Assembly (NCBI GenBank): GCA_002423025.1
Contig: DIUN01000003.1
Location: 147 to 51,086 of the forward strand
DNA: 50,940 nt
Origin: Sphingomonadales bacterium UBA6157
GTDB lineage: Bacteria; Pseudomonadota; Alphaproteobacteria; Sphingomonadales; Sphingomonadaceae
Reading direction: 5' to 3'
The notes beneath the pieces are model-generated. The model was not told where the DNA came from. It made no database searches and worked only from the letters and a program-made list of their open reading frames with translations. Shown piece by piece: positions 1 to 6,803 of this stretch (its first letter is position 1; each line of letters begins with the position of its first letter). A program made the position numbers and the translations under genes.

Positions 1-220
1 CGGTGCCCGACCACTTGCCGAACAGGATCTTGTCACCAGCCTTGACCTCAAGCGGATGGATGGTGCCATCATCGCCACGCGAGCCGGTGCCCACGGAAAC
101 GACTTCGCCTTCCTGCGGCTTTTCCTTGGCCGTATCGGGGATGATGATCCCACCGGCGGTCTTCTCTTCAGCTTCGACGCGGCGCACCAGCACTCGGTCG
201 TGCAGCGGACGGAACGACAT
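1..220 (-). CDS. groES: Co-chaperonin GroES (Hsp10), 5' part, cut by window edge
   Basis: Seen: the reverse strand from 220 encodes MSFRPLHDRVLVRRVEAEEK and continues with TAGGIIIPDTAKEKPQEGEV and a GxGxR(G) turn. This is the classical GroES beta-barrel start followed by the mobile loop (GGIIIPDTAKEK) that contacts GroEL. About 73 codons are present and the rest lies beyond position 1. An AGAGGG ribosome-binding site sits about 7 nt before the ATG. GroES caps the GroEL folding chamber in the cytoplasm; groEL is expected immediately downstream, outside the window. Regulation is visible: a CIRCE element and a housekeeping-type promoter lie directly upstream. The identification is certain; only the C-terminus is missing. 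Confidence 0.97.
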   Translation of the reverse strand, partial: MSFRPLHDRVLVRRVEAEEKTAGGIIIPDTAKEKPQEGEVVSVGTGSRGDDGTIHPLEVKAGDKILFGKWSGT

Positions 221-251
221 ATATTGCCCTCTCAAGTTGGAATCTGACGCG

Positions 252-278
252 TTGGCACTCACTCAAGGAGAGTGCTAA
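252..278 (-). promoter_or_regulatory. CIRCE element (HrcA operator) of groESL
   Basis: Seen: inverted repeat TTGGCACTC-N9-GAGTGCTAA, the CIRCE consensus TTAGCACTC-N9-GAGTGCTAA with one base changed in one arm. It lies 32 bp upstream of the groES ATG and just downstream of the -10 box, so it falls in the transcribed leader. Known: HrcA repressor binds CIRCE and releases it on heat stress. Confidence 0.95.
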
Positions 279-288
279 CGGCCCCGGG

Positions 289-317
289 CATATGTGCCCG
301 CGCGCCTGCATCGTCAA
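289..317 (-). promoter_or_regulatory. Predicted sigma70-type promoter of groES
   Basis: Read on the reverse strand: -35 TTGACG (317-312), a 17 bp spacer, and -10 CATATG (294-289). Transcription would start around 282, immediately before the CIRCE element, the usual arrangement for HrcA-controlled groE promoters. Spacing is ideal; the start site itself is inferred. Confidence 0.7.
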
Positions 318-441
318 GGCCGCAGCGTGTGAAGAATTTACGTAGGGGCAAGCCAGCATGAGGCCAAAAAACCGCCAGCTCGCCATGCGCAATGCTGACA
401 ACAAACTCAAATCGCTGCGTTACACGGGGCTTTTGGAAAAA

Positions 442-518
442 TGGCGCGCCCGGCAGGACTCGAACCTGCGACCCCGAGCTTAGAAGGCACGTGCTCTATC
501 CGGCTGAGCTACGGGCGC
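442..518 (-). tRNA. tRNA-Arg(TCT)
   Basis: Seen: a full cloverleaf on the reverse strand with acceptor GCGCCCG/CGGGCGC, D-stem GCTC/GAGC, anticodon loop CTTCTAA (anticodon TCT, reads AGA), a 5-nt variable loop, T-arm GCAGG-TTCGAGT-CCTGC, discriminator G and an encoded CCA (444-442). The anticodon stem CGTGC/GCTCG has a U-U mismatch at its centre. It starts 12 nt after the stop codon of the complex I subunit gene on the same strand, so the two are probably one transcript. Confidence 0.95.
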
Positions 519-530
519 CTGCGAGGGGCT

Positions 531-809
531 TTATCTGAAATTATCCGCATATGCCTGCAATTTCAGCGCGCGCGGTCCGAGCGGCATGATCTCGACCTGC
601 AACCCATGCTCTTCCGCATAGGCAAGGGCTGCATCACGGCTGGAGAAACGAAGCTGCAACTGGGTCTCGGTGTCGCCCGAACCCGCCCAGCCGGTCAACG
701 GATCGGGCCGCTGCGCCTCGTCCCGCTCCCATTCCAGCAACCATTCTCCCGTACGCCCGTGTCCGGACTGCATGGCATTCTTTGGGCGCTGGTAGAGACG
801 AGCAAACAT
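531..809 (-). CDS. NDUFS4-type accessory subunit of NADH:ubiquinone oxidoreductase (ETC complex I subunit)
   Basis: A 92-residue protein beginning MFARLYQRPKNAMQSG, with the family block DPLTGWAGSGDTETQLQLRF in the middle and a KLQAYADNFR ending. These are the hallmarks of the 18-kDa/NDUFS4 family, an accessory subunit of the peripheral arm of respiratory complex I in alphaproteobacteria and mitochondria. Length is normal for the bacterial form. The ATG has a GAGGAAAG purine tract upstream. tRNA-Arg(TCT) follows after 12 nt on the same strand. It is encoded away from any nuo operon, as is usual for this subunit. The family call is firm; its role in assembly or stability of complex I is inferred from the family. 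Confidence 0.93.
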   Translation of the reverse strand: MFARLYQRPKNAMQSGHGRTGEWLLEWERDEAQRPDPLTGWAGSGDTETQLQLRFSSRDAALAYAEEHGLQVEIMPLGPRALKLQAYADNFR

Positions 810-878
810 GGATGCGTCTTTCCTCTATAGCGACGCGATGTTCAAGCACCGATGAACGCAAAAAGAGCGCGCAATGCC

Positions 879-1892
879 TCAGTAAGCCCGAGCAATGGCG
901 AACTCGACTGTTTCTGTCAGCGCCTGGCGGGCTGGTCCGTTGGGGAAGCCGGCCAGAGCGTCTATCGCGCGGGCGCCATAATGGCGGGCACGTGCCAGTG
1001 TGTCGGCGACAGCCTTGGTCTCAGCAAGATATTCAGAGGCCTTGGCCAGTTCCGCTTCGCCGGCTGCCTTGCCGCTCATGGCCGCACGCCAGAATGCCCT
1101 CTGCGCCTCATCCCCTCGCGCATAGGCAAGAATGACCGGCAGCGTCACCTTGCCATCGCGGAAGTCATCCCCCGCATCCTTGCCCATCGTATCGGCATCG
1201 GAGACGTAATCGATGGCATCGTCCACCAGCTGAAAAGCGATGCCGAGGTTGCGGCCATAGGCTTCCAGTGAGGCTTCCGCACCGGCATCGCGCTCGGCGA
1301 CCACGGCGGCAATCTGGCAGGCTGCGGAAAATAGCGCTGCTGTCTTGGCGGTAATGATGTCGAGATAACGATCTTCGCTTGTCTCGACATCTCGCTGCGC
1401 CGTCAGCTGCGCCACCTCACCTTCCGCGATAACTGCGGACGCATGGCTGAGAATCTTCAGTACCTTCAGCGAACCGTCTTCCACCATCAACTCGAACGAG
1501 CGACTGAACAGAAAATCACCTACAAGCACGCTCGCCGGGTTGCCCCAGAGCCGGTTGGCAGTCGCCTTCCCGCGGCGTAGGCCGGAGGCATCCACCACAT
1601 CGTCATGGAGCAACGTTGCGGTGTGAATGAACTCAACAGCAGCAGCGAGCTTGTAGTGCCGAGCGCCGCCATAATCGAGCAGAGCTGCGCAGCCCAGCGT
1701 CAACATCGGCCGCAACCGCTTGCCGCCGCCAGCAATGAGATGGCCAGCCAGTTCAGGAATCAGCGCTACCGGCGACTGCATCCGGTCGATGATCACATGA
1801 TTTACCGCCGTCAGACCTGGCCCGGTGAGCGCAACAAGGCCATTGAGGGACGGGTTCGCGCGCGGGCGAAGGGGATGAACTGAGGCTGACAC
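879..1892 (-). CDS. Polyprenyl diphosphate synthase (trans-isoprenyl chain elongation)
   Basis: A 337-residue protein with the elements of all-trans polyprenyl synthases: GGGKRLRP (substrate binding), first Asp-rich motif LLHDDVVD, GDFLFSRSFEL, and second Asp-rich motif QLVDDAIDY. These enzymes condense isopentenyl diphosphate onto an allylic primer with Mg2+; the likely product is the octa- to decaprenyl side chain of ubiquinone (inferred). A GTG start at 1892 is chosen because AAGGA lies 8 nt upstream and the protein then begins (M)SASVHPL as in relatives; an in-frame start at 1928 would add 12 residues without a clear ribosome-binding site. The gene is divergent from the chorismate mutase. 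Product chain length cannot be read from sequence by eye. Confidence 0.92.
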   Translation of the reverse strand: MSASVHPLRPRANPSLNGLVALTGPGLTAVNHVIIDRMQSPVALIPELAGHLIAGGGKRLRPMLTLGCAALLDYGGARHYKLAAAVEFIHTATLLHDDVVDASGLRRGKATANRLWGNPASVLVGDFLFSRSFELMVEDGSLKVLKILSHASAVIAEGEVAQLTAQRDVETSEDRYLDIITAKTAALFSAACQIAAVVAERDAGAEASLEAYGRNLGIAFQLVDDAIDYVSDADTMGKDAGDDFRDGKVTLPVILAYARGDEAQRAFWRAAMSGKAAGEAELAKASEYLAETKAVADTLARARHYGARAIDALAGFPNGPARQALTETVEFAIARAY

Positions 1893-1993
1893 CAGACAAT
1901 TCCTTACGCCGAGTTGCGCCTTGCGCAAGCCCGGCGCTTGCTTCCGCGCGCTTCCGCCGCAAAAAGGGGTTCACATAGTTCCGGAGAATCCCC

Positions 1994-2275
1994 GTGTCTG
2001 ACGACGTTTTGAGCGGCTATCGTGACAGCATCGACAATATCGATGCCGCCCTCGTCTTCATGCTGGCCGAGCGCTTCAAGATCACCCAGGCCGTTGGCCA
2101 GTACAAGGCAACCGCCGGGTTGCCGCCAGCTGATCCGGGCAGGGAAGCTGCACAAGTGGCCCGGCTGCGGTCGCTGGCGGAAAGCGCCAAGCTTGATCCC
2201 GAATTCAGCGAAAAGTTTCTGCGCTTCATCATCGACGAAGTGATTCGCCACCACCAGAGCGCCGCGAAGGCCTGA
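1994..2275 (+). CDS. Chorismate mutase, AroQ type
   Basis: A 93-residue all-helical protein. The pattern YRDSIDNIDAALVFMLAERF followed by KITQAVGQYKA matches helix 1 of AroQ chorismate mutases, with the conserved Arg near residue 10, Arg near 27 and Lys near 39 that bind the substrate carboxylates. The C-terminal FLRFIIDEVIRHHQ helix is also typical. It converts chorismate to prephenate, the branch point to Phe and Tyr, as a stand-alone monofunctional enzyme. Start is GTG with GGAG about 8 nt upstream. It ends 5 nt from the convergent sensor-kinase gene. The length is normal for monofunctional AroQ proteins. Confidence 0.9.
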   Translation: MSDDVLSGYRDSIDNIDAALVFMLAERFKITQAVGQYKATAGLPPADPGREAAQVARLRSLAESAKLDPEFSEKFLRFIIDEVIRHHQSAAKA

Positions 2276-2280
2276 TCGCC

Positions 2281-3741
2281 TCAGCCCTCCGCCGCTGGCA
2301 GGGTCAGCCGCACGAGCAGGCCACCCAAGTCCTCCGATTCCTCCAGCACCACGCGGCCACCGTAAATCTCCGCCACATCGCGAACAATTGCGAGGCCAAG
2401 CCCGGTTCCCGGCTTGGTTGTGTCCAGTCGCTCGCCGCGCGAGAACAGCCGAGCCCGGCCGGCTTCAGGAATGCCCTTGCCATCATCCTCCACCAACACT
2501 TCGACTTCGTCAGGCCCACCGCCAATCGTGATGAACACCCTACCGCCGCCATGCAGTGCAGCATTGTCGACAAGGTTGCCGATCATCTCCTCAAGGTCCT
2601 GCTGCTCGCCGCGGAACACCTTGGTCTTGTCACCGGCGATATCGATGGTGACGCCGCGGCTTGCATGGATGCGCTCCACGGTGCGGGCAATAGCCTGGAG
2701 CGAAGGCCAGACATCGGCCCGCGACGTCGAGGCGCCGCGTCGGCCGGTGGCGCGCGCCCGCGCCAACTGGTGATCAACATGCCGGCGCATGATGTTCACC
2801 TGCGCCGCTACAGCCTGGGCCAGCGGATCATCCCGGCCTTCGATCTCGCCCATCAGCACGCTCATCGGTGTCTTCAGCGCATGCGCCAAGTTTCCGGCAT
2901 GGCGCTGCGCGGCTGCGGCCTGGCTCTCATTGTGCTCAAGCAACTCATTGATTTCGCTTACCAGAGGCGCAATCTCACTCGGAAAATTCTCGTCCACGCG
3001 CTTCGCCGCGCCTGAACGAATGGCTGCGATCGCCCGGCTCACGCGCCCAAGCGGCGAGAGCCCATAGGTCGACTGAAGCGCTGCAAGCGAAAGCAGGCCA
3101 ATGGCCAGAACAGCAAGGAACCAGAATAGAAACGCCCTTAGCTGGTTGACCTGAGCGGTCAGGTCCCGCGTCGATTGCGCCACCTGGAAATAGAAGGTCG
3201 TGGGTGAACCGGGCAGGCGAACCTCGCGCCCCACCACCCGCAGCGGCTCGCCGGCAAAGCGGTCACTGGCGTATCGGCAAGGCTCGATGCAGCTTGCCTC
3301 TGGCTTGGGTGGCAACCGCCTGTCCCAGAGCGATCGGGACGGAAACGGCTCGACGCCGGGGCCGGAAACTTGCCAGTAGAGCCCGGAATATGGCTCGGAA
3401 AAACGCTGGTCTCCCAGCGGTCGCAGGAAGCGCACCTCGCCCAACTCATCGATATCGGCAGCGCTGATCATCGCCGTCAGCGCAAAATCGAGCTGGCCAT
3501 CAAAGTTTCGAGTGATGACATTCACCAACACCCGGTCCAGTGCAAAGCCACCGAGCCCAAGCAAGGGAATGATCCAAAGCGCCGCCAGCGCGATCATCCT
3601 CAGCCGTAGCGAACTCGGCAGGGACCAGAAGCCCCCTCGCCGGGATGATTCGCCAACTACGATTTCGGCCGGCCCATGTCTCAGGGGCGCGGCCGTTCCG
3701 GCATCCGAATTGGAGCTGGAGCGGGCGGCGCTGCTCGCCAC
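2281..3741 (-). CDS. Two-component sensor histidine kinase (membrane-bound)
   Basis: About 486 residues: a Ser/Ala-rich N-terminal tail, a TM segment (LRMIALAALWIIPLLGLGGF), a periplasmic sensor of about 140 residues with one close Cys pair (CIEPC), a second TM segment (LFWFLAVLAIGLLSLAAL), a HAMP-like linker, the H-box AGNLAHALKTPMSVL (phospho-His near residue 286), N-box NLVDNAALHG, G1 EDDGKGI and G2 GTGLGLAIV. The catalytic set is complete. It resembles PhoQ/QseC-like kinases. Start is uncertain: GTG at 3741 follows the regulator stop by 7 nt and is preferred; a TTG at 3777 would overlap the regulator by 29 nt. It is the last gene of the PepSY-regulator-kinase operon, and its cognate partner is the preceding regulator. 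Confidence 0.9.
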   Translation of the reverse strand: MASSAARSSSNSDAGTAAPLRHGPAEIVVGESSRRGGFWSLPSSLRLRMIALAALWIIPLLGLGGFALDRVLVNVITRNFDGQLDFALTAMISAADIDELGEVRFLRPLGDQRFSEPYSGLYWQVSGPGVEPFPSRSLWDRRLPPKPEASCIEPCRYASDRFAGEPLRVVGREVRLPGSPTTFYFQVAQSTRDLTAQVNQLRAFLFWFLAVLAIGLLSLAALQSTYGLSPLGRVSRAIAAIRSGAAKRVDENFPSEIAPLVSEINELLEHNESQAAAAQRHAGNLAHALKTPMSVLMGEIEGRDDPLAQAVAAQVNIMRRHVDHQLARARATGRRGASTSRADVWPSLQAIARTVERIHASRGVTIDIAGDKTKVFRGEQQDLEEMIGNLVDNAALHGGGRVFITIGGGPDEVEVLVEDDGKGIPEAGRARLFSRGERLDTTKPGTGLGLAIVRDVAEIYGGRVVLEESEDLGGLLVRLTLPAAEG

Positions 3742-3748
3742 GCCGCCG

Positions 3749-4411
3749 TCAGCCGCTGTCGTTGAGGCTGTAGCCAAGGCCGCGCGTCGTGCTGATCAGA
3801 TCCGCGCCCAGCTTCTTGCGGATGCGCGTGATGAACACCTCGATCGTATTGGAATCGCGGTCAAAATCCTGATCGTAGATATGCTCGATCAGCTCGGTGC
3901 GGCTCACGACCTTGCCCTTATGGTGCATCAGGTAGCTGAGCAGCTTGAACTCCTGCGCGGTCAGCTTGACCGGCTCACCATCCAACGTCACCCGCCCTGA
4001 CCGCGCATCGAGCCGCACGCCACCGGCAACCAGTTCAGAGCTTGCCTGGCCGGCAGCACGGCGGATGAGCGCCCGCAGCCGCGCCACCAGTTCTTCTGTC
4101 TGGAACGGCTTGGCGAGATAATCATCGGCGCCAGCGTCAAGCCCGGCCACCTTGTCGGACCAGCGATCACGTGCCGTCAGCACCAGCACCGGCATGGCCT
4201 TGCCTTCCTTGCGCCAACGCTCAAGCACGGTCAGCCCATCGACTTCCGGCAGGCCGAGATCGAGCACAACGGCATCATAATTCTCAGTTGAACCAAGATA
4301 ATGCCCATCTTCGCCATCACTTGCCGTGTCGACAGCGTAGCCGGCCCCTTCAAGCGCCGCTTTCAGCTGGCGCTGGAGATTAGGCTCGTCCTCGACAACC
4401 AGAACGCGCAT
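3749..4411 (-). CDS. OmpR/PhoP-family response regulator
   Basis: A 220-residue regulator. The receiver domain carries E8-D9, phospho-acceptor Asp51 in VVLDLGLP, Thr79 and Lys101 (LAKPF). The C-terminal winged helix (residues about 130-216) has the OmpR signature LTAQEFKLLSYLMHHKGKVV, then SNTIEVFITRIRKKLG and a TTRGLGYSL ending. It is the cognate regulator of the downstream kinase. AAGGA lies 5 nt before the ATG, and the gene begins 8 nt after the PepSY stop codon. The CTGAA direct repeat upstream of the PepSY gene is a candidate autoregulatory site, since OmpR-type regulators bind as dimers to direct repeats with 11-bp periodicity. Confidence 0.95.
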   Translation of the reverse strand: MRVLVVEDEPNLQRQLKAALEGAGYAVDTASDGEDGHYLGSTENYDAVVLDLGLPEVDGLTVLERWRKEGKAMPVLVLTARDRWSDKVAGLDAGADDYLAKPFQTEELVARLRALIRRAAGQASSELVAGGVRLDARSGRVTLDGEPVKLTAQEFKLLSYLMHHKGKVVSRTELIEHIYDQDFDRDSNTIEVFITRIRKKLGADLISTTRGLGYSLNDSG

Positions 4412-4419
4412 GTTTTTCC

Positions 4420-4722
4420 TTAATAACTGCGGCTGCTGCGACGTCTTTGCCCGGTGCGCGCATCCACATCAACATTGATGACCTGGCCATTGACCAGGAA
4501 GCGGAAACGATACGTCAGGCTAGGTTCGTCAAATTCAACGCCTAGATAGTCTCCGCGCACTTGCGAGGTCACCCGCGAGCGAATTGCCTCGAAGGGCATC
4601 ATCTCGCCAGCCTGCACCATGTCGCGCACGCGCCGCTCCTCGCCGATGGCCATCGCTGGCGCTTGCAGCGGCGCTGCGAGCGAAAGGCCCATCAGGAGGG
4701 AAAGGAGAAAAAAACGGCGCAT
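4420..4722 (-). CDS. Small secreted PepSY-domain protein
   Basis: 100 residues: a signal peptide (MRRFFLLSLLMGLSLAAPLQ, likely cleavage after a following Ala) and one PepSY-like domain, with an alpha-helical segment, then YLGVEFDEPSLTYRFRFLVN and the typical VINVDVDARTGQ strand-turn, ending in a basic Arg/Ser tail. PepSY domains act in the periplasm and are thought to be inhibitory or sensing modules. Here the gene heads the regulator/kinase operon, so it may modulate the kinase's periplasmic sensor or be an output of the system (inferred). The next gene starts 8 nt downstream. The domain call rests on pattern, not on a database search. Confidence 0.8.
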   Translation of the reverse strand: MRRFFLLSLLMGLSLAAPLQAPAMAIGEERRVRDMVQAGEMMPFEAIRSRVTSQVRGDYLGVEFDEPSLTYRFRFLVNGQVINVDVDARTGQRRRSSRSY

Positions 4723-4770
4723 GTGCTTGATTGGAACAACCTCTCGAAACTCAGAAATGGCCCCGAAGCG

Positions 4771-4786
4771 CTGAACAGTCCCTGAA
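4771..4786 (-). promoter_or_regulatory. Candidate response-regulator operator, direct repeat TTCAG-N6-TTCAG
   Basis: On the forward strand CTGAA occurs at 4771-4775 and 4782-4786, exactly 11 bp apart, 49-64 bp upstream of the PepSY ATG. The layout mirrors the PmrA/QseB-type box (CTTAA-N6-CTTAA) bound by OmpR-family regulators. That the adjacent regulator binds here is inference. Confidence 0.45.
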
Positions 4787-4944
4787 TGTCACGCTGCATC
4801 CCAAAGTCAGTTGTTCATATACCGAGCCAAGCCCTTGACCGCCATCCCTATTTTCGGCCCGCAAACACCCTGCGCGAGTAGACCGGTGCGGATGCCCTCT
4901 TGCGCACTGCACCATAACACGCCACTTGCCGCGCCATAGTCATC

Positions 4945-6753
4945 ATGCCTGAACCCATTCTCACCCTTGAAAACGCCGGCCTCCGCCAAGGGGGAGACTG
5001 GCTGTTCCGCGGCCTCGATCTCACCATCGATGCGCGCGACCGTCTGGCCTTGATCGGTCGCAACGGCGTCGGCAAGACAACCCTTCTCAAGCTGATCGCC
5101 GGTGAAATCGATCTGGACGAGGGCCGCCGGGCCGTATCCCCTTCCCTGCGCATTGTCCGGCTGGAGCAGGACCCGAACCTCGCCGGATTTGCCACCCTGG
5201 GCGATTACGTCCGGGCTGGCGAGAATGCCCCTGCCGATCACATGCTCGATTCGGTCGCCAGTCGCCTGGGTGCCGATCTCGACCGCGACGCGAGCACCGC
5301 AAGCGGCGGCGAACGCCGCCGTGCTGCGCTTGTCCGCGCGCTGGCCGAACAACCGGGCTTGCTGCTGCTCGACGAGCCTACCAATCACCTCGATATTGCC
5401 GCGATCGAATGGCTTGAATCCTGGCTAGAGCGCTTCAGCGGCGCCTTTCTGTCCATCAGCCATGATCGCACCTTCCTGACTCGACTGACTCGCAACACAC
5501 TCTGGCTCGACCGGGGTGCCCTGCGCCGCGCTGAAGTCGGCTTCGGCGGGTTCGAGGAATGGTCGGAGCGCGTCGCCGCCGAGGAGGCCAAGACCGCCTC
5601 GCGGCTCGATGCCAGGCTACGGCAAGAAGAGCATTGGCTTCTGCGCGGCGTCACTGCCCGGCGCAGCCGCAATGAAGGCCGCCTGGCCAAGCTCATCGAG
5701 CTGCGCGCGACGCGCAAGGCCATGACGACTGGCGATGCCGTCGCCAAACTCGCAACCGAAGCCGATGACGGCAAGACCAAAGTGCTGATCGACGCGCAGC
5801 ATGTGAATCTGAGCTTTGGCGACCGGCCAATCATCCGAGACTTTTCACTGCGCGTTCGCCGCGGGGACCGCATCGGCATCATCGGCCCGAACGGCGCCGG
5901 CAAATCGACACTCATTCGCCTGCTGCTCGGCCAGCAGGAGCCCGATTCCGGCAGCATCCGCCGCGCCAAGTCCCTCAACCCCACAGTCATCGACCAACGC
6001 CGCCAACGCCTCGATGCTGAAAACGGCGTCGGCAAGACCGTGCGGGACGTGCTGGCCGATGGTGGCGAATGGCTGGAAGTGAATGGCGTGCGCAAGCATG
6101 TCGCTGGCTATCTCAAGGAGTTCCTGTTCGATCCCGGCGTCATAGATGCCCCGATTGATGGCTTTTCCGGCGGTGAGCGCTCGCGGCTGTTGCTGGCCCG
6201 CGAATTCGCCACGCCTTCAAATCTGCTGGTGCTCGATGAGCCTACCAACGATCTGGACATGGAGACACTCGATCTCCTCGAGGAAGTACTGGACGATTAT
6301 GCTGGCACCGTACTGCTCGTCAGCCATGATCGTGCCTTTCTTGATCGCGTCGTCACCATGGTCGTGGCGCTTGACGGCAATGGCAATGCCGAGACGGTCG
6401 TCGGTGGCTGGTCGGATTGGGCCTTTTACCAGAAGCAAAAGGCTGCGGACGCTCGGCAGACCCGCGAGCCGCGCGTCAAGAACGCAAACACGCCCGTCAC
6501 TGCCAAGCCCAAAGCTGGCAAGCTCAGCTACAATGATGCGCGGGAACTGGCCGAACTGCCCAAGAAGCTGGAAAGCCTTGGAGCCGCCATCATCCGACAC
6601 GAGGCCACGCTAGCGGATTCGGCACTCTACACGCGAGATCCGAAGCGCTTTGCCAACATCAACGCCGAGTTGGAGCGTGTGCGCTCCGACCTTGCGGCCG
6701 CCGAAGAGCGCTGGCTGGAACTCGCGGAAAAAGAAGCCGCTCTCGCCGGCTAG
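4945..6753 (+). CDS. uup: ABC-F family ATPase, Uup type
   Basis: 602 residues with two ATPase domains and no membrane segments: Walker A GRNGVGKTTLL and signature SGGERRRAALV in the first half, then GPNGAGKSTLI and SGGERSRLLLA in the second, each followed by a Walker B LLLDEPTNHLD or LVLDEPTNDLD. A basic linker (YWLLRGVTARRSRNEGR-like region) lies between the halves, and a C-terminal coiled coil (about residues 535-600, alternating Leu/Glu/Lys) is present as in Uup. ABC-F proteins act on the ribosome, and Uup is also linked to transposon excision and DNA junctions. The gene is divergent from the PepSY operon. Its 3' end faces the PHB depolymerase across a perfect hairpin. Confidence 0.88.
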   Translation: MPEPILTLENAGLRQGGDWLFRGLDLTIDARDRLALIGRNGVGKTTLLKLIAGEIDLDEGRRAVSPSLRIVRLEQDPNLAGFATLGDYVRAGENAPADHMLDSVASRLGADLDRDASTASGGERRRAALVRALAEQPGLLLLDEPTNHLDIAAIEWLESWLERFSGAFLSISHDRTFLTRLTRNTLWLDRGALRRAEVGFGGFEEWSERVAAEEAKTASRLDARLRQEEHWLLRGVTARRSRNEGRLAKLIELRATRKAMTTGDAVAKLATEADDGKTKVLIDAQHVNLSFGDRPIIRDFSLRVRRGDRIGIIGPNGAGKSTLIRLLLGQQEPDSGSIRRAKSLNPTVIDQRRQRLDAENGVGKTVRDVLADGGEWLEVNGVRKHVAGYLKEFLFDPGVIDAPIDGFSGGERSRLLLAREFATPSNLLVLDEPTNDLDMETLDLLEEVLDDYAGTVLLVSHDRAFLDRVVTMVVALDGNGNAETVVGGWSDWAFYQKQKAADARQTREPRVKNANTPVTAKPKAGKLSYNDARELAELPKKLESLGAAIIRHEATLADSALYTRDPKRFANINAELERVRSDLAAAEERWLELAEKEAALAG

Positions 6754-6772
6754 TCCCGAAACGTCCGGCCAA

Positions 6773-6801
6773 GGGGTGGGGCGCATTGAGCGCCCCACCC
6801 C
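6773..6801. terminator. Perfect 12-bp hairpin between convergent genes
   Basis: GGGGTGGGGCGC (6773-6784), loop ATTGA, then GCGCCCCACCCC (6790-6801). It lies 19 nt after the uup stop and 2 nt before the phaZ stop, so it could end both transcripts. There is no T-run on either side, so it is not a canonical rho-independent terminator. It may act as a 3' mRNA-stabilising stem or a bidirectional pause site. Confidence 0.6.
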
Positions 6802-6803
6802 AG

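Noticed and set aside
4807..5388. Reverse frame across the uup 5' end
   Set aside because: Antisense to the first Walker A region of the ABC-F gene; no supporting features.
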